From positions 1 through 64,000 of the forward strand of contig NZ_JAAOCA010000004.1 in NCBI RefSeq assembly GCF_014694385.1: a stretch of 64,000 nucleotides of DNA, given 5' to 3'. Shown piece by piece: positions 35,203 to 45,175 of this stretch. This DNA comes from Pseudomonas typographi (GTDB lineage: Bacteria; Pseudomonadota; Gammaproteobacteria; Pseudomonadales; Pseudomonadaceae). Position numbers and translations under genes: made by a program. Numbering within the stretch: the first letter of the stretch is position 1; every line of letters starts with the position of its first letter. The notes beneath the pieces are model-generated. The model did not search any database. It was not told the DNA's origin and saw nothing but the letters and a program-made list of their open reading frames with translations.

Positions 35203-36366
35203 TTAACTGACACGCTCGTAGCCACCGAGTACGCCTTTTTTAGACAGTACCCATTGCCAGAGCTGAATATCGCGGGCACGAAACGCACCCGCGCAAGAAA
35301 GCAGATAGTACCGCCACATGCGCCAGAAACGCTCCCCCATCTTCTCGGCAAACTGCGGCCAGGCCCGCTCGAAATTCGAACACCATGCCATCAGTGTCTT
35401 GTCGTAATCCGCGCCGAAATTATGCAGGTCTTCAGCGACGAACAGCCCGTCCATGGCATCGCCCATTTGCCCGATCGACGGTAAGTCACCGTTGGGAAAA
35501 ATATACTTGTCGATCCAAGGGTCTGGCGTGCTGTGCCGGCGGTTCTTGCCGATGGTGTGCAGCAGGAACAGGCCATCGTCTTTCAGGCAACGGTGTGCGG
35601 TTTCCATGTACACGCGGTGGTTTTTACGGCCCACGTGCTCGAACATACCGACACTGACAATGTGGTCGAATTGTTCATTGATGTCGCGGTAGTCTTGTAG
35701 GCGAAACTCCAGGGGCAAGTCCGGGTAGCGCTGCTTAGCCCAATCGCACTGTTCGCGAGAAATGGTCACACCCACGCATTCGACACCATAATGCTCGGCC
35801 GCGTAAGACATGAAACTGCCCCAGCCACAGCCGATGTCCAGCACCCGTTGGCCCGGCTGAAGGTTGAGTTTGCGGCAAATCAGGTCAAGCTTGGCGGTTT
35901 GGGCCTGTTCGAGGTTCTCGGCGTCTTTCCAATACCCACAGGTATAGGTCATGCGTGAGTCGAGCATTTGTTCGTAGAAGTCGTTACCCAGGTCGTAATG
36001 TTGCTCGCCCACCTGCCATGACCTGGATTTGGTTTGCAGGTTAACGAACTTGGCCTTGACCGCATGGAACAGCAGCGCCGCCGGGTTGACCATATCGGCC
36101 ACGCCCGAACGCAGCAAGCGTGCGAAGAATTCGTCGAGCTTACCCGCATCCCACTCGCCGTTCATGTAGGCCTCACCCAAGCCCAGGTTGCCCTCGGCCA
36201 GGGCGCGCTCAGGCACGCGGGCATCTTTGAGGATCATGTCCCAGGGCTGCTCGCCGTCCATGCCGATGCCGGCCTTGGCGAGCAGGTCGCGGGCGAACTT
36301 ATAGGCGCTGGAGGTACGTGAGGATGAGGCGGTAGGCGCGGGTGAACCAGAAAGCTTGGTCTGCAT
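35203..36366 (-). CDS. cfa: Cyclopropane-fatty-acyl-phospholipid synthase
   Basis: The preferred start is ATG 36366 (MQTKLSGSPAPTASSSRTSS) with AGGGGA 5 bases upstream, giving 387 residues; an earlier in-frame start at 36384 is less likely. The N-terminal lipid-binding region covers about 30-110. The SAM-dependent methyltransferase core has motif I VLDIGCGWGSFMSYAAEHYG, followed by GVTISREQCDWAKQR. The bicarbonate-site region includes GMFEHVGRKNHRVYMETA. It adds a methylene bridge to unsaturated phospholipid acyl chains, hardening membranes against acid and stationary-phase stress. The 270-base upstream gap (36385-36657) shows no gene. Confidence 0.93.
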   Translation of the reverse strand: MQTKLSGSPAPTASSSRTSSAYKFARDLLAKAGIGMDGEQPWDMILKDARVPERALAEGNLGLGEAYMNGEWDAGKLDEFFARLLRSGVADMVNPAALLFHAVKAKFVNLQTKSRSWQVGEQHYDLGNDFYEQMLDSRMTYTCGYWKDAENLEQAQTAKLDLICRKLNLQPGQRVLDIGCGWGSFMSYAAEHYGVECVGVTISREQCDWAKQRYPDLPLEFRLQDYRDINEQFDHIVSVGMFEHVGRKNHRVYMETAHRCLKDDGLFLLHTIGKNRRHSTPDPWIDKYIFPNGDLPSIGQMGDAMDGLFVAEDLHNFGADYDKTLMAWCSNFERAWPQFAEKMGERFWRMWRYYLLSCAGAFRARDIQLWQWVLSKKGVLGGYERVS

Positions 36367-36631
36367 GACGATCCCCTGTTTCAAAACGAGCTTAAACGGT
36401 GCGGCGAATGTACGGCTGAACGAACCCCGGGCCAGCGACCGAAAGGGCGGTACGTATGGCCACAGTGTCCAATTCAGTTTAGCGCGCCGCCATGAAAGTT
36501 CCGCTAAGCCTCTTCAACTCACCATGAAAAATCGTTATCGGCTAACCAAATGAGCTTAAGGCCGATGAACGGCTTCGAAAACCACGATATAGGAAAACTG
36601 CTTTACCGCCTGGGCAACAATTGCAACGAAG

Positions 36632-36653
36632 AAGGCCGGGCGAGCCCGGCCTT
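36632..36653 (-). terminator. Hairpin downstream of alaC
   Basis: AAGGCCGGG (36632-36640) and CCCGGCCTT (36645-36653) form a perfect 9-bp stem with a 4-base loop, 4 bases past the alaC stop. The T-tract on the minus strand is interrupted (TCTTCGTT). Confidence 0.7.
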
Positions 36654-36657
36654 TGGT

Positions 36658-37899
36658 TTATTCGGTGATACGCGCTTTGCGCAGGGCCTTGGCCGGCGGC
36701 TCGACGCCACTGGCACGGAACATCTGGCGGATGCCCCGCACCGCCTGGCGAATGCGATCTTGGTTCTCGATCAAGGCAAAACGCACGTGGTCGTCGCCGT
36801 AGTCACCGAAACCGATGCCGGGCGATACGCACACCTTCGCCTCTGCCAACAGCTTCTTGGCGAACTCCAACGACCCCAGGTGCGCATAAGCCGGAGGGAT
36901 CTTCGCCCAGACGTACATCGATGCCTTGGGGTTCTCGACCATCCAACCGATTTCGTGCAGCCCTTTGACCAGCGTGTTACGGCGTTGGCGATACTGCTCG
37001 GCGATGTCGCGAACGCACTGCTGGTCACCCTCAAGGGCCGCGATGGCGGCCACCTGCAGCGGCGTGAAGGTGCCGTAGTCGTGGTAGCTCTTGATCCGCG
37101 CCAAGGCGCTTACCAATTCTGGGTTACCGACCATGAAGCCGATACGCCAGCCGGCCATGTTGTAGCTCTTGGACAGCGTGAAGAACTCCACGGCGATGTC
37201 CTTGGCACCGGGCACCTGCATGATCGACGGCGCCTTCCAGCCGTCGTAGACGATGTCGGCGTAAGCCAAGTCGTGCACCACCAGCACATCGTAGCGCTTG
37301 GCCAATGCCACCACCCGCTCGAAGAAGTCAAGTTCGACACATTGCGCCGTGGGATTGGACGGGAAGCCCAAGACCATCATCTTGGGCTTGGGAATGGACT
37401 CACGAATCGCCCGCTCCAGTTCGTTGAAGAAATCCACACCCGGTACCAATGGCACCGAGCGTACCTGGGCGCCGGCGATCACTGCTCCGTAGATATGGAT
37501 AGGGTAACTGGGGTTGGGCACCAGTACCGTATCGCCCTGGTCGAGGGTAGCCAGCATCAAATGCGCCAACCCTTCCTTCGAGCCGATGGTCACGATCGCT
37601 TCGTTTTCAGGGTCGATGGCCACACCATAACGCTCGGCGTACCAATGTGAAATCGCGCGGCGCAACCGGGGGATGCCACGCGAGGTGGAATACCCGTGGG
37701 TATCTTCACGCCGCGCGGCACTGACGAGTTTTTCTACGATGTGCGGCGGGGTTGCGCCATCGGGGTTGCCCATGGACAAGTCGATGATGTCTTCGCCACG
37801 GCGGCGCGCGGCCATCTTCAACTCGGCGGTGATATTGAAAACGTAGGGGGGGAGACGATCAATGCGCGCAAAGCGGCGCGGCGGACGCAGGTCGGCCAT
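36658..37899 (-). CDS. alaC: Class I aminotransferase, AlaC-type (glutamate-pyruvate transaminase)
   Basis: A 413-residue PLP enzyme starting at ATG 37899 (MADLRPPRRFARIDRLPPYV) with GAGG 7 bases upstream. The open frame extends further up without a start signal. The fold-type I signature has the PLP lysine in FFTLSKSYNMAGWRIGFM and a nucleotide-like loop GSKEGLAHLMLA. The substrate loop is DLSMGNPDGATPPHIV. It is close to E. coli AlaC, which makes alanine from pyruvate and glutamate. A diaminopimelate or methionine-related aminotransferase is less likely. A terminator-like hairpin follows. Confidence 0.88.
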   Translation of the reverse strand: MADLRPPRRFARIDRLPPYVFNITAELKMAARRRGEDIIDLSMGNPDGATPPHIVEKLVSAARREDTHGYSTSRGIPRLRRAISHWYAERYGVAIDPENEAIVTIGSKEGLAHLMLATLDQGDTVLVPNPSYPIHIYGAVIAGAQVRSVPLVPGVDFFNELERAIRESIPKPKMMVLGFPSNPTAQCVELDFFERVVALAKRYDVLVVHDLAYADIVYDGWKAPSIMQVPGAKDIAVEFFTLSKSYNMAGWRIGFMVGNPELVSALARIKSYHDYGTFTPLQVAAIAALEGDQQCVRDIAEQYRQRRNTLVKGLHEIGWMVENPKASMYVWAKIPPAYAHLGSLEFAKKLLAEAKVCVSPGIGFGDYGDDHVRFALIENQDRIRQAVRGIRQMFRASGVEPPAKALRKARITE

Positions 37900-38020
37900 G
37901 GTGCCCTCGATATGACGTAAGCGCCCGGAACCGTCCGAGCGACGCAGGCCCTTGGGTGGGCCTGTGCGCAACATACCGGCAGGGTGGCTGTGTTGTCTAG
38001 CGATAAAGCCCCCTGAACAG

Positions 38021-38044
38021 AAAGCCCGGCGCAAGGCCGGGCTT
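38021..38044 (-). terminator. Hairpin downstream of cyoE
   Basis: AAAGCCCGGC (38021-38030) pairs with GCCGGGCTT (38036-38044) around a short loop, 20 bases past the cyoE stop. On the minus strand it is followed by CTGTTCAGG, a weak T-tract. It likely ends the cyo operon. Confidence 0.65.
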
Positions 38045-38063
38045 CTGTGAAAGGGCGTACCGC

Positions 38064-38954
38064 TTACGGCACCGCGTACGTCAGCAGCAATTCGCTCGGA
38101 GCCTTGAAGTCCAGAGACATCGCCACGCTCAGCGCGGTGATGGTGAAAATCGAGAACACGAACAGCTTGCGTGCCCAGACACGGTCGTCGGTGGCCTTGT
38201 AGCCCGTCCAAGCCATGTACAGCCAGTACATGCCCATCGCCGCTGCCACCGCGAGGTAGCTCATGCCGGCATAACCGCCGAAGGTGAGCATCAACGTAGC
38301 GAGCAGGAAGGCCAGGGTATAGAGCAGGATGTGCTTCTTGGCTACCAGAATGCCACGCTTGACCGGCAACACCGGAATCGAGGCGGCCAGGTAGTCGTTG
38401 AAGCGGAAGATCGCAATCGCGTAAGAATGCGGCATCTGCCACAGGCTGAACATCACCAGCAAGGTCAGCGCGGCCAGGTCGAAGCTATTGCTGACCGCCA
38501 CATAGCCAATCACCGGAGGCATGGCGCCAGACAAGCTACCCACCAGGGTGCCATGGACCGACTTGCGCTTCAGGTACAGGCTGTAGAACCCTACATAGAT
38601 GACGAACCCAATCAACGCGAACAGTGCAGCCAGCGGGGTAGCGCGCCAGTACAGCAGCGCCAACCCCGCCACACCGAGCACCGCGCCATAGGCCAGGGCC
38701 AGCCTGATCGGCACCAAGCCTTGGACCATGGCGCGGTTTTTGGTGCGCTCCATCTTCACGTCGATGTCGCGGTCGATGCAATTGTTGAACACGCAACCGG
38801 AGGCAACGACCAACGACGTGCCGATAATCGCGGCCAGGAAAAGGGCAAAATTGACATGCCCTTGCGAGGCCAGGAAGAAGCCGCCTGCCACTGAAAGCAC
38901 GTTACCGAAAATGATCCCCGGTTTGGTGATTTGGATAAAGTGCTTAATGGACAT
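38064..38954 (-). CDS. cyoE: Protohaem IX farnesyltransferase (haem O synthase)
   Basis: A 296-residue UbiA-superfamily prenyltransferase from ATG 38954 ([20 protein letters not shown]). Seven to nine membrane helices are visible. The aspartate-rich motif is [20 protein letters not shown], and the second conserved loop is the region [20 protein letters not shown] ([17 protein letters not shown]). It adds a farnesyl group to haem B, giving haem O for the Cyo oxidase. It lies 11 bases after cyoD as the last gene of cyoABCDE. Confidence 0.94.
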   Translation of the reverse strand: MSIKHFIQITKPGIIFGNVLSVAGGFFLASQGHVNFALFLAAIIGTSLVVASGCVFNNCIDRDIDVKMERTKNRAMVQGLVPIRLALAYGAVLGVAGLALLYWRATPLAALFALIGFVIYVGFYSLYLKRKSVHGTLVGSLSGAMPPVIGYVAVSNSFDLAALTLLVMFSLWQMPHSYAIAIFRFNDYLAASIPVLPVKRGILVAKKHILLYTLAFLLATLMLTFGGYAGMSYLAVAAAMGMYWLYMAWTGYKATDDRVWARKLFVFSIFTITALSVAMSLDFKAPSELLLTYAVP

Positions 38955-38965
38955 GCGAGCTTTCC

Positions 38966-39298
38966 TTACTTCGCCATCATGAAGTGATGGATGCTGAACA
39001 TGATCCATAGCGACAGGCCCACCAGGAACGCGATGATGACTGCCGAGAAAATGAAGGCAATCACATTCCAACGCTGCTCCGACGACCGATCCAGGTGCAG
39101 GAAGTACACCAGGTGAACGATCACCTGCACCACTGCGAACACCAGGATAATGGCGAGGATCGCGTCTTTGGACATCGACGGGAACATCACCAGGCCGAAC
39201 GGAATCACCGTCAGGATCACGGACAGCACAAAGCCAACCATGTACGACTTGAAGCTGCCGTGGCTGGCGCCACCGGCGGAATGATTGGAGTTAGCCAT
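38966..39298 (-). CDS. cyoD: Cytochrome bo3 ubiquinol oxidase subunit IV
   Basis: A 110-residue protein with three membrane helices starting [20 protein letters not shown]. Typical parts are [14 protein letters not shown], a histidine-containing second helix [20 protein letters not shown], and a third helix ending IHHFMMAK. It stabilises the oxidase core. The start codon overlaps the cyoC stop by one base (TAATG). Confidence 0.94.
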   Translation of the reverse strand: MANSNHSAGGASHGSFKSYMVGFVLSVILTVIPFGLVMFPSMSKDAILAIILVFAVVQVIVHLVYFLHLDRSSEQRWNVIAFIFSAVIIAFLVGLSLWIMFSIHHFMMAK

Positions 39299-39921
39299 TA
39301 CAGGGCCCCCATCAGGTAGACAACGGTGAACACGCAGATCCAGACCACATCCAGGAAGTGCCAGAACAAGCTCAGGCAGCTCATGCGCGTCTGGTTGGTA
39401 GCGGTCAGGCCTTTTTTGGAGATCTGCGCGATCAATACCGCCATCCACAGCAAGCCGCTGCTCACGTGCAGCCCGTGGGTGCCTACCAGGGTGAAGAAGC
39501 CCGAGAGGAAACCGCTCCGGTCAGGGCCGAAGCCCTCCCCGATCAGCTTGTGGAATTCATTGATTTCCATGCCGATGAAGCCGGCGCCAAACAGGAAAGT
39601 GATGAACAACCACAGCAACACGCCGCTCTTGTTGCCCTTATGCATCGCCAGCATGGAGAAGCCAAAGGTGATCGAGCTGAACAGCAACAGGAAGGTCTCG
39701 ACCAGGACGTAATCCAGTTCGAAGATTTCATGGCCTGAAGGGCCGCCTGCCACGTTGCCTGATAGCACCGCATAAGCGGCGAACAGGCACGAGAACAGGA
39801 TGCAGTCCGTCATCAGGTAGATCCAGAAGCCGAAGACGGTCACGCCCCCGGCGTCATGGTGGTCATCGTGCCCATGGTCGTGGCCGTGGGCAACATCACC
39901 GTGCAGTACTGTATTGGACAT
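39298..39921 (-). CDS. cyoC: Cytochrome bo3 ubiquinol oxidase subunit III
   Basis: A 207-residue protein from ATG 39921 ([20 protein letters not shown]). The N-terminus is a histidine-rich stretch, followed by five helices of the COX3 family with [20 protein letters not shown] and [16 protein letters not shown]. It is part of the proton-pumping quinol oxidase in the inner membrane. Four bases separate it from cyoB. Confidence 0.94.
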   Translation of the reverse strand: MSNTVLHGDVAHGHDHGHDDHHDAGGVTVFGFWIYLMTDCILFSCLFAAYAVLSGNVAGGPSGHEIFELDYVLVETFLLLFSSITFGFSMLAMHKGNKSGVLLWLFITFLFGAGFIGMEINEFHKLIGEGFGPDRSGFLSGFFTLVGTHGLHVSSGLLWMAVLIAQISKKGLTATNQTRMSCLSLFWHFLDVVWICVFTVVYLMGAL

Positions 39922-39925
39922 TGTG

Positions 39926-41947
39926 TTAAGCCTTCTCCATCGAGGAGTTAACGCGCTCACCAGCCAGGCCAGCGTTGGCGTTTGCCAATGTTTTCAAATG
40001 CTCAGCTTCGATACGGGCGACTTCATCGGCTGGTACGTAGTAGTCGATGTCATCGTCGTAGCTGCGCACGATCAGGGTAACGATCATGCCCACGAAGCCC
40101 ACGCCAACAGCCCACCAGATGTGCCAGATGAAGGCGAAGCCAAAGATCAGGCTGAACGCTGCCATCAGTACGCCCATGCCGGTGTTGCGAGGCATGTGGA
40201 TCGGCTGGTAGTTAGCCGTCTTCTCGGTGGCCTGAGAGCGCTCCTTCATGCCCCAGTAGGCGTCGAGGTCGGAAACCGCGGGTACTTGGGCAAAGTTGTA
40301 GAACGGCGGCGGCGAGGAAGTCGACCATTCCAGGGTACGACCATCCCATGGGTCGCCGGTAAGGTCGGCGTTCTGGTGGCGGTCGCGGATCGAGACGTAG
40401 AGCTGGATCAGTTGGCAAGCAATACCCAGGGCAATGATCACCGCACCCAGCATGGCGATGTGCAGCCAAGGGGTCCAATCCGGGTTGTCGGTGTGGTTCA
40501 GGCGACGGGTCATACCCATGAAGCCCAGCACGTACAGCGGCATGAACGCGAGGTAGAAGCCCACCAGCCAGAACCAGAAGGAAGCCTTGCCCCAACGCTC
40601 GTTCAAGGTGAAACCGAACGCTTTCGGGAACCAGAAGCCGAAGCCCGCCAGGTAACCGAATACCGCGCCGCCGATGATCACGTTGTGGAAGTGGGCAATC
40701 AAAAACAGGCTGTTGTGCAGTACGAAGTCAGCGCCCGGAACAGCCAGCAGTACGCCGGTCATACCGCCGATACTGAAGGTCACGATGAAACCCACCGTCC
40801 ACAGCATCGGTGATTTGAACTCGATGCGCCCGCGGTACATGGTAAACAGCCAGGTGAAGATTTTCACACCCGTAGGCACCGCGATGATCATCGTCATGAT
40901 GCCGAAGAAGGCGTTGACGTTGGCACCCGAACCCATGGTGAAGAAGTGGTGCAGCCAAACGATGAACGACAGCACGGTAATCGCCACCGTCGCCCAGACC
41001 AACGAAACATAACCGAACAGGCGCTTCTTGGAGAACGTCGAGGTGACTTCGGAGAACACGCCGAACGCTGGCAGGATGAGGATGTACACCTCTGGGTGAC
41101 CCCACGCCCAGAACAAGTTGACGTACATCATCGGGTTGCCACCAAGCTCGTTGGTGAAGAAGTGCATGCCCAGATAACGGTCAAGCGAGAGCAGGAACAA
41201 GGTAGCGGTCAGGATCGGGAAGGAGGCAGCGATCAGGATCGCGGTGCACAGGCAGTTCCAGGTGAAGACAGGCATCTTCATCAGGGTCATGCCGGGGGCA
41301 CGCATCTTCAAGATGGTGACGATGAAGTTGACGCCCGTCAGCAACGTACCCAGGCCGGAGATCTGCAGGGCCCAGATGTAATAGTCGACGCCAACCCCGG
41401 GGCTGTATTGCAAGCCCGCCAGTGGTGGATAGGCCACCCAACCGGTCTTCGCGAATTCGCCAACGCCCAGGGAGATGTTCACCAGCAACACGCCGACCAC
41501 GAAGAACCAGAAGCTCACCGAGTTCAGGAACGGGAAGGCGACGTCGCGGGCACCGATCTGAAGCGGCACGACGATGTTCATCAGGCCGATCATGAACGGC
41601 ATCGCCATGAAAATGATCATGATCACACCGTGAGCGGTGAAGATCTGGTCATAGTGCTCCGGCGGCAGGTAGCCCGTGGAGCCGCCGGTGGCGACGGCCA
41701 ACTGGGACCGCATCATGATGGCGTCGGCGAACCCACGCAGCAGCATGACCACCGCGACAGCGATGTACATTACGCCGATTTTCTTGTGGTCTACCGACGT
41801 GAACCATTCGGTCCACAGGTAACCCCACTTCTTGAAGTAGGTGATGGCACCCACGACACCCAACCCCAGAACCGCAACGACGGCAAGGGTCACCATCACT
41901 ATCGGTTCATGGAAGGGTATCGCTTCCAGACTTAGTTTACCGAACAT
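39926..41947 (-). CDS. cyoB: Cytochrome bo3 ubiquinol oxidase subunit I
   Basis: A 673-residue haem-copper oxidase catalytic subunit. About 15 helices are visible. The binuclear-centre motif [20 protein letters not shown] gives the CuB histidine cross-linked to tyrosine. The LHHFFTMG histidine pair and the [10 protein letters not shown] haem-ligand region are present. It reduces oxygen to water with electrons from ubiquinol and pumps protons. It follows cyoA by 3 bases. Cyo is the main terminal oxidase when oxygen is plentiful, and in P. putida its level affects Crc control. Confidence 0.96.
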   Translation of the reverse strand: MFGKLSLEAIPFHEPIVMVTLAVVAVLGLGVVGAITYFKKWGYLWTEWFTSVDHKKIGVMYIAVAVVMLLRGFADAIMMRSQLAVATGGSTGYLPPEHYDQIFTAHGVIMIIFMAMPFMIGLMNIVVPLQIGARDVAFPFLNSVSFWFFVVGVLLVNISLGVGEFAKTGWVAYPPLAGLQYSPGVGVDYYIWALQISGLGTLLTGVNFIVTILKMRAPGMTLMKMPVFTWNCLCTAILIAASFPILTATLFLLSLDRYLGMHFFTNELGGNPMMYVNLFWAWGHPEVYILILPAFGVFSEVTSTFSKKRLFGYVSLVWATVAITVLSFIVWLHHFFTMGSGANVNAFFGIMTMIIAVPTGVKIFTWLFTMYRGRIEFKSPMLWTVGFIVTFSIGGMTGVLLAVPGADFVLHNSLFLIAHFHNVIIGGAVFGYLAGFGFWFPKAFGFTLNERWGKASFWFWLVGFYLAFMPLYVLGFMGMTRRLNHTDNPDWTPWLHIAMLGAVIIALGIACQLIQLYVSIRDRHQNADLTGDPWDGRTLEWSTSSPPPFYNFAQVPAVSDLDAYWGMKERSQATEKTANYQPIHMPRNTGMGVLMAAFSLIFGFAFIWHIWWAVGVGFVGMIVTLIVRSYDDDIDYYVPADEVARIEAEHLKTLANANAGLAGERVNSSMEKA

Positions 41948-41950
41948 CTC

Positions 41951-42889
41951 TTACTCCTCTGCCCCTGCAGCTGCGTGCGTGCTCATGTCCATCCCGCCCA
42001 TGTCGGCCGTTTCGCCTTTATGCTCGCCATGGCCCTTGCCTGGGTTCATGCCTTCGTACTTGTCGACGATGGTCTGGAACAGGTTGGGGGCATACGAGGC
42101 GTACAACTCGACAGGGTTATTCTCGCTCGGTTTGACCAGTGCATCGTACGTTGCCGCATCGAGCGTTTTAGACGAACCTTTCACTTCATTGACCCAGGAG
42201 TCGAAATCGGCCTGGGAGGTGGCCACCGCCTTGAATTTCATGCCGGTGAAGCCCGCGCCGCTGTAGTTCGCGGAAATGCCGTCGAACTCGCCGTTCTCGT
42301 TGGCGATCAGGTGCAGCTGCGTGGTCATGCCGGCCATGGCGTAAATCTGGCCGCCCAGCGCGGGGATGAAGAAGGAGTTCATCACCGAGTCGGAAGTAAT
42401 GCGGAAATTGACTGGGGTATTGGCCGGGAACACGATTTTGTTGACCGTGGCGATACCTTGTTCTGGGTAGATGAATACCCATTTCCAGTCGAGCGATACC
42501 ACCTCGATGGTCACCGGCTTGGCTTCATGGTCAAGCGGGCGATAGGGGTCGAGGTGGTGGGTCGACACGTAGGTGACCGTGCCCAGCGCCAGGATGATCA
42601 GCAGCGGGATGCCCCACACGACCATCTCGATTTTAGTGGAGTGAGCCCACTCAGGTGCATAGGTGGCGCTTTTATTGGAAGCGCGATATTTCCAGGCGAA
42701 CGCCAGGGCCATGATGATGACCGGAACGACGACCAGCAGCATCAGCGTGAAAGCGATGAGGATCAGGTTTCTCTCGTCGATACCGACCTGCCCTTTCGGG
42801 TTGAGCAGGGTCCAGTCGCACCCACTGAGAAAAAGCATGCCGGTGAACGGCAATATGCCAAATAGTCTGGGGTAACGCTTTTTACTCAT
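41951..42889 (-). CDS. cyoA: Cytochrome bo3 ubiquinol oxidase subunit II
   Basis: A 312-residue lipoprotein. The signal peptide ends MLFLSGC (cysteine at residue 24), then two membrane helices (LILIAFTLMLLVVVPVIIMA, PLLIILALGTVTYV) and a periplasmic cupredoxin-like domain without copper ligands, typical of quinol oxidases. That domain includes VSLDWKWVFIYPEQGIATVN and the Asp/Glu-rich COX-ARM tail. The C-terminal tail is Gly/Glu/His rich. The ATG at 42889 has TTAGAGGTCGTGAG upstream. It is the first gene of cyoABCDE. Confidence 0.94.
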   Translation of the reverse strand: MSKKRYPRLFGILPFTGMLFLSGCDWTLLNPKGQVGIDERNLILIAFTLMLLVVVPVIIMALAFAWKYRASNKSATYAPEWAHSTKIEMVVWGIPLLIILALGTVTYVSTHHLDPYRPLDHEAKPVTIEVVSLDWKWVFIYPEQGIATVNKIVFPANTPVNFRITSDSVMNSFFIPALGGQIYAMAGMTTQLHLIANENGEFDGISANYSGAGFTGMKFKAVATSQADFDSWVNEVKGSSKTLDAATYDALVKPSENNPVELYASYAPNLFQTIVDKYEGMNPGKGHGEHKGETADMGGMDMSTHAAAGAEE

Positions 42890-43441
42890 CTCACGACCTC
42901 TAAGCAGCTTGCTTCAATGCAATGTGTGTTGTGATCGCCAACACTTCGTCCTGCCAAGCGTCAGCATTTCTCGAGATTGATGACGGGCGTGCCTACAGAC
43001 CGGTTACTGCGGTAGGCAGACCTGTTCGGTACGGTCTCTTGCTGTGACTCGTCGATTATAGGCAAGTCGCCCATTCGCGCCCCAAATCCTTTTGGTGCGG
43101 GCAATCATGAAGGGTATCTACCCGGCCTTCCACGGGGGCCGTCGAAACGCCTATATCAAGCGCCATTGCCTTGAGTTTAGCGGCTCGCAGAGCATAGCCC
43201 GAGCAGAAATTGCCGCGATTGTAGTGAGCTAACCCCACATTGAATATGGCTTATATAGCAACAGTTACTTCTGAAGTATGCAACAATCCAGCGCATTTTC
43301 AACCCCTTGCGACACGATGTCGCACCTGCTCGAGAGGGGCTGAAGCCCTTTGAAATCGGGCGCTTCAGCGTTTTGAGGTAGCGCGCTGGGGCGAACCATG
43401 CCCCTGCGCCAATGCAGGGCATTGCCAGCCTTCGGCACGAT
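42890..43441. other. Gene-free interval between cyoA and dsbB
   Basis: These 552 bases contain the cyoA promoter region but no convincing gene. A consensus -10 TATAAT on the minus strand is at 43055-43060, which would give a cyoA leader of about 160 bases. A 7-bp inverted repeat TGCCTAC/GTAGGCA (42990-42996 and 43012-43018) would fold within that leader. No ANR-type TTGAT-N4-ATCAA site was found by eye. The part 43061-43441 shows nothing I can name. Confidence 0.55.
43055..43060 (-). promoter_or_regulatory. -10 element of a probable cyoA promoter
   Basis: A perfect TATAAT on the minus strand, preceded by a poor -35 (TTGGGG at a 19-base spacing). It lies about 165 bases upstream of cyoA. An activator may compensate for the poor -35. 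Confidence 0.45.
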
Positions 43442-43954
43442 TTATGACACCGCCCGCCGGCGGTTGTGGATAACGCCCAGCGGCACCAGCAGCAGCGTGA
43501 GCACGAAGGCCAACAATGCCCACTGCGCCAACGATAACCCCAGTACCGGCGGGTAGGGCGTGGTGCAAAAGCCCTGCACCTCGAACACCTGCGGCAACCA
43601 TTTGGCCAACGGTAAGCCATCGACGATCGGTTGCAGGGTGTCGACGCCACAGCTCGACAGCGGGTGAGCGAGCACCCAGGCATGGTTGCCGGCAGCCGCT
43701 ACCCCGCCGAGGGCGCTAAGCACTACCAACACTTCGAACAGCGTGATGCTGCGCTTACCCGGCATGGCCGCAGCGAGAAAGGCGAACACGGCGATCAATA
43801 ACAGCGCATAGCGCTGTAGGATGCACAGCGGGCACGGCATCTCGCCCAACACGTGTTGCATGAAGAGCGCGCCGCCGATCAACGCCAGGCAAATCAGCCC
43901 CAGCAGCACCAGAAAGCGCCGTTCACGCGCCAATCGCAATTTCAGCTCACTCAT
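43442..43954 (-). CDS. dsbB: DsbB-type disulfide bond formation protein
   Basis: A 170-residue four-helix membrane protein. The first periplasmic redox pair is C41-P-L-C44 in GEMPCPLCILQRYAL, with the quinone-site arginine in the following helix. The second loop holds C102 (SSCGVDTLQP) and C130 (VQGFCTTPYP). It reoxidises DsbA and passes electrons to ubiquinone. The proximity to the quinol oxidase operon fits but is not evidence of co-regulation. Pseudomonas often has two DsbB paralogues, so the exact name is tentative. Confidence 0.9.
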   Translation of the reverse strand: MSELKLRLARERRFLVLLGLICLALIGGALFMQHVLGEMPCPLCILQRYALLLIAVFAFLAAAMPGKRSITLFEVLVVLSALGGVAAAGNHAWVLAHPLSSCGVDTLQPIVDGLPLAKWLPQVFEVQGFCTTPYPPVLGLSLAQWALLAFVLTLLLVPLGVIHNRRRAVS

Positions 43955-44206
43955 GAGGCATCCCTAGGCTCCGACTGGGTAGGCAAAAGGCAGCTACGGT
44001 ATCACCGAACGCCATTGGCAGTTAAGAGACAGCCTATTAAAGCGGCGTTAACCACCGTGCCTTCTATACGACCATGAGGCCTACCACAGTGGCCAATGTG
44101 GCGCCCCCGGGCGTTCGCAAAAGAATCGACGCGTTAAGCAGTGTGCTCGGGCACTGCGCCCGGCAGCCGACCGTGCGCAGCCTACGCCTGGGGCGCCAGG
44201 TTAGGT

Positions 44207-45175
44207 ATGAATACAGCTACCCGGCCTAAAGCTTGCCGCATGGCCGCCGATAGCAGGCTATCAACCCTGGTGAACCGTCGCATGCCAACTGCCAACGCCC
44301 ATGCCGATGCCCTGTCGCTGCTGCTGTTTACCCTGCGCAGCGGCAAGCTAATGGCCATTAACTTGCTAAAGGTCAGCGAGATCATCCCGTGCCCACGGTT
44401 GACCCGCCTGCCCGAAGCGCATCCTCATGTCAAAGGCGTGGCGACCCTGCGTGGCGTGCCGCTGTCAGTGATCGACCTCAGCCGCGCCATCGGCGAAAGC
44501 CCCTTGGCCAACCCAGAACAAGGCTGCTTGATCGTAACCGACGTGAGCCGCTCGCGGCAGGGCCTGCACGTGCAGGCGGTGAGCCGGATCATACATTGCC
44601 TGACCACCGACATCCGCCCCCGCCCCTATGCAACAGGCGATCGCTCGTTCATTACCGGCGTGACCCAGGTGGACGGGCAACTGGTGCAGGTGCTGGACAT
44701 CGAGAAAGTGATCCACACCGTTACCCCTTCGCAGATCGAGCAGGCCGCCGACGTGCTGAGCGCGGCGGATGCCGAGCGCCTGGCGCGGGCTCGCATTCTA
44801 GTGGTAGACGATAGCCAGGTGGCGTTGCAGCAATCGACCCTGGCGTTGCGCAACTTGGGCCTACACTGCCGCACGGCACGGAGCGCCCGGGAAGCGATGG
44901 ACGTGCTGCTCGAATTGCAAGGTGGCCCTGAGCAGATCAACCTCCTGGTTTCAGACATCGAGATGTCCGAAATGGACGGCTACGCCCTTACCCGTACCCT
45001 GCGCGAAACGCCGGACTTCCAGGGCCTCTACATTCTGCTGCATACGTCGCTGGACAGCACCATGAATGCGGAAAAAGCCCGAATAGCCGGCGCCAATGCG
45101 GTGCTGACCAAGTTTTCGTCGCCCGAACTGACCAACAGCCTGGTGCGCGCCGCCCGGGTTGTGTTCCCGGCCTGA
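44207..45175 (+). CDS. CheV-like chemotaxis coupling protein (CheW domain plus receiver)
   Basis: From ATG 44207 (322 residues); ATG 44240 or 44283 are alternatives, and no start has a strong ribosome site. The N-terminal CheW-like domain of about 150 residues contains LLLFTLRSGKLMAINLLKVS, GVATLRGVPLSVIDLSRAIG and ITGVTQVDGQLVQVLDIEKV. The C-terminal receiver has ILVVDDSQVALQQ, the phospho-acceptor aspartate in LLVSDIEMSEMDGYAL and the lysine in VLTKFSSPEL. CheV couples chemoreceptors to CheA and is tuned by phosphorylation. No other chemotaxis gene is nearby. It is back to back with the minus-strand membrane protein, with stops adjacent. Confidence 0.85.
   Translation: MNTATRPKACRMAADSRLSTLVNRRMPTANAHADALSLLLFTLRSGKLMAINLLKVSEIIPCPRLTRLPEAHPHVKGVATLRGVPLSVIDLSRAIGESPLANPEQGCLIVTDVSRSRQGLHVQAVSRIIHCLTTDIRPRPYATGDRSFITGVTQVDGQLVQVLDIEKVIHTVTPSQIEQAADVLSAADAERLARARILVVDDSQVALQQSTLALRNLGLHCRTARSAREAMDVLLELQGGPEQINLLVSDIEMSEMDGYALTRTLRETPDFQGLYILLHTSLDSTMNAEKARIAGANAVLTKFSSPELTNSLVRAARVVFPA

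Noticed and set aside
36550..37650. A 366-residue plus-strand frame rich in His, Gly and Asp
   Set aside because: It lies opposite alaC, which has full motifs and a good start. The residue composition is that of an antisense shadow in high-GC DNA.
37900..38442. A long in-frame N-terminal extension of the aminotransferase
   Set aside because: The ATG at 37899 has a good ribosome site and matches the usual family start. The extension crosses the cyoE terminator and part of cyoE on the same strand.
43056..43238. A 60-residue minus-strand frame in the cyoA-dsbB gap
   Set aside because: No ribosome site and no recognised family. Its end falls on the TATAAT promoter element, and the sequence looks like ordinary intergenic DNA.
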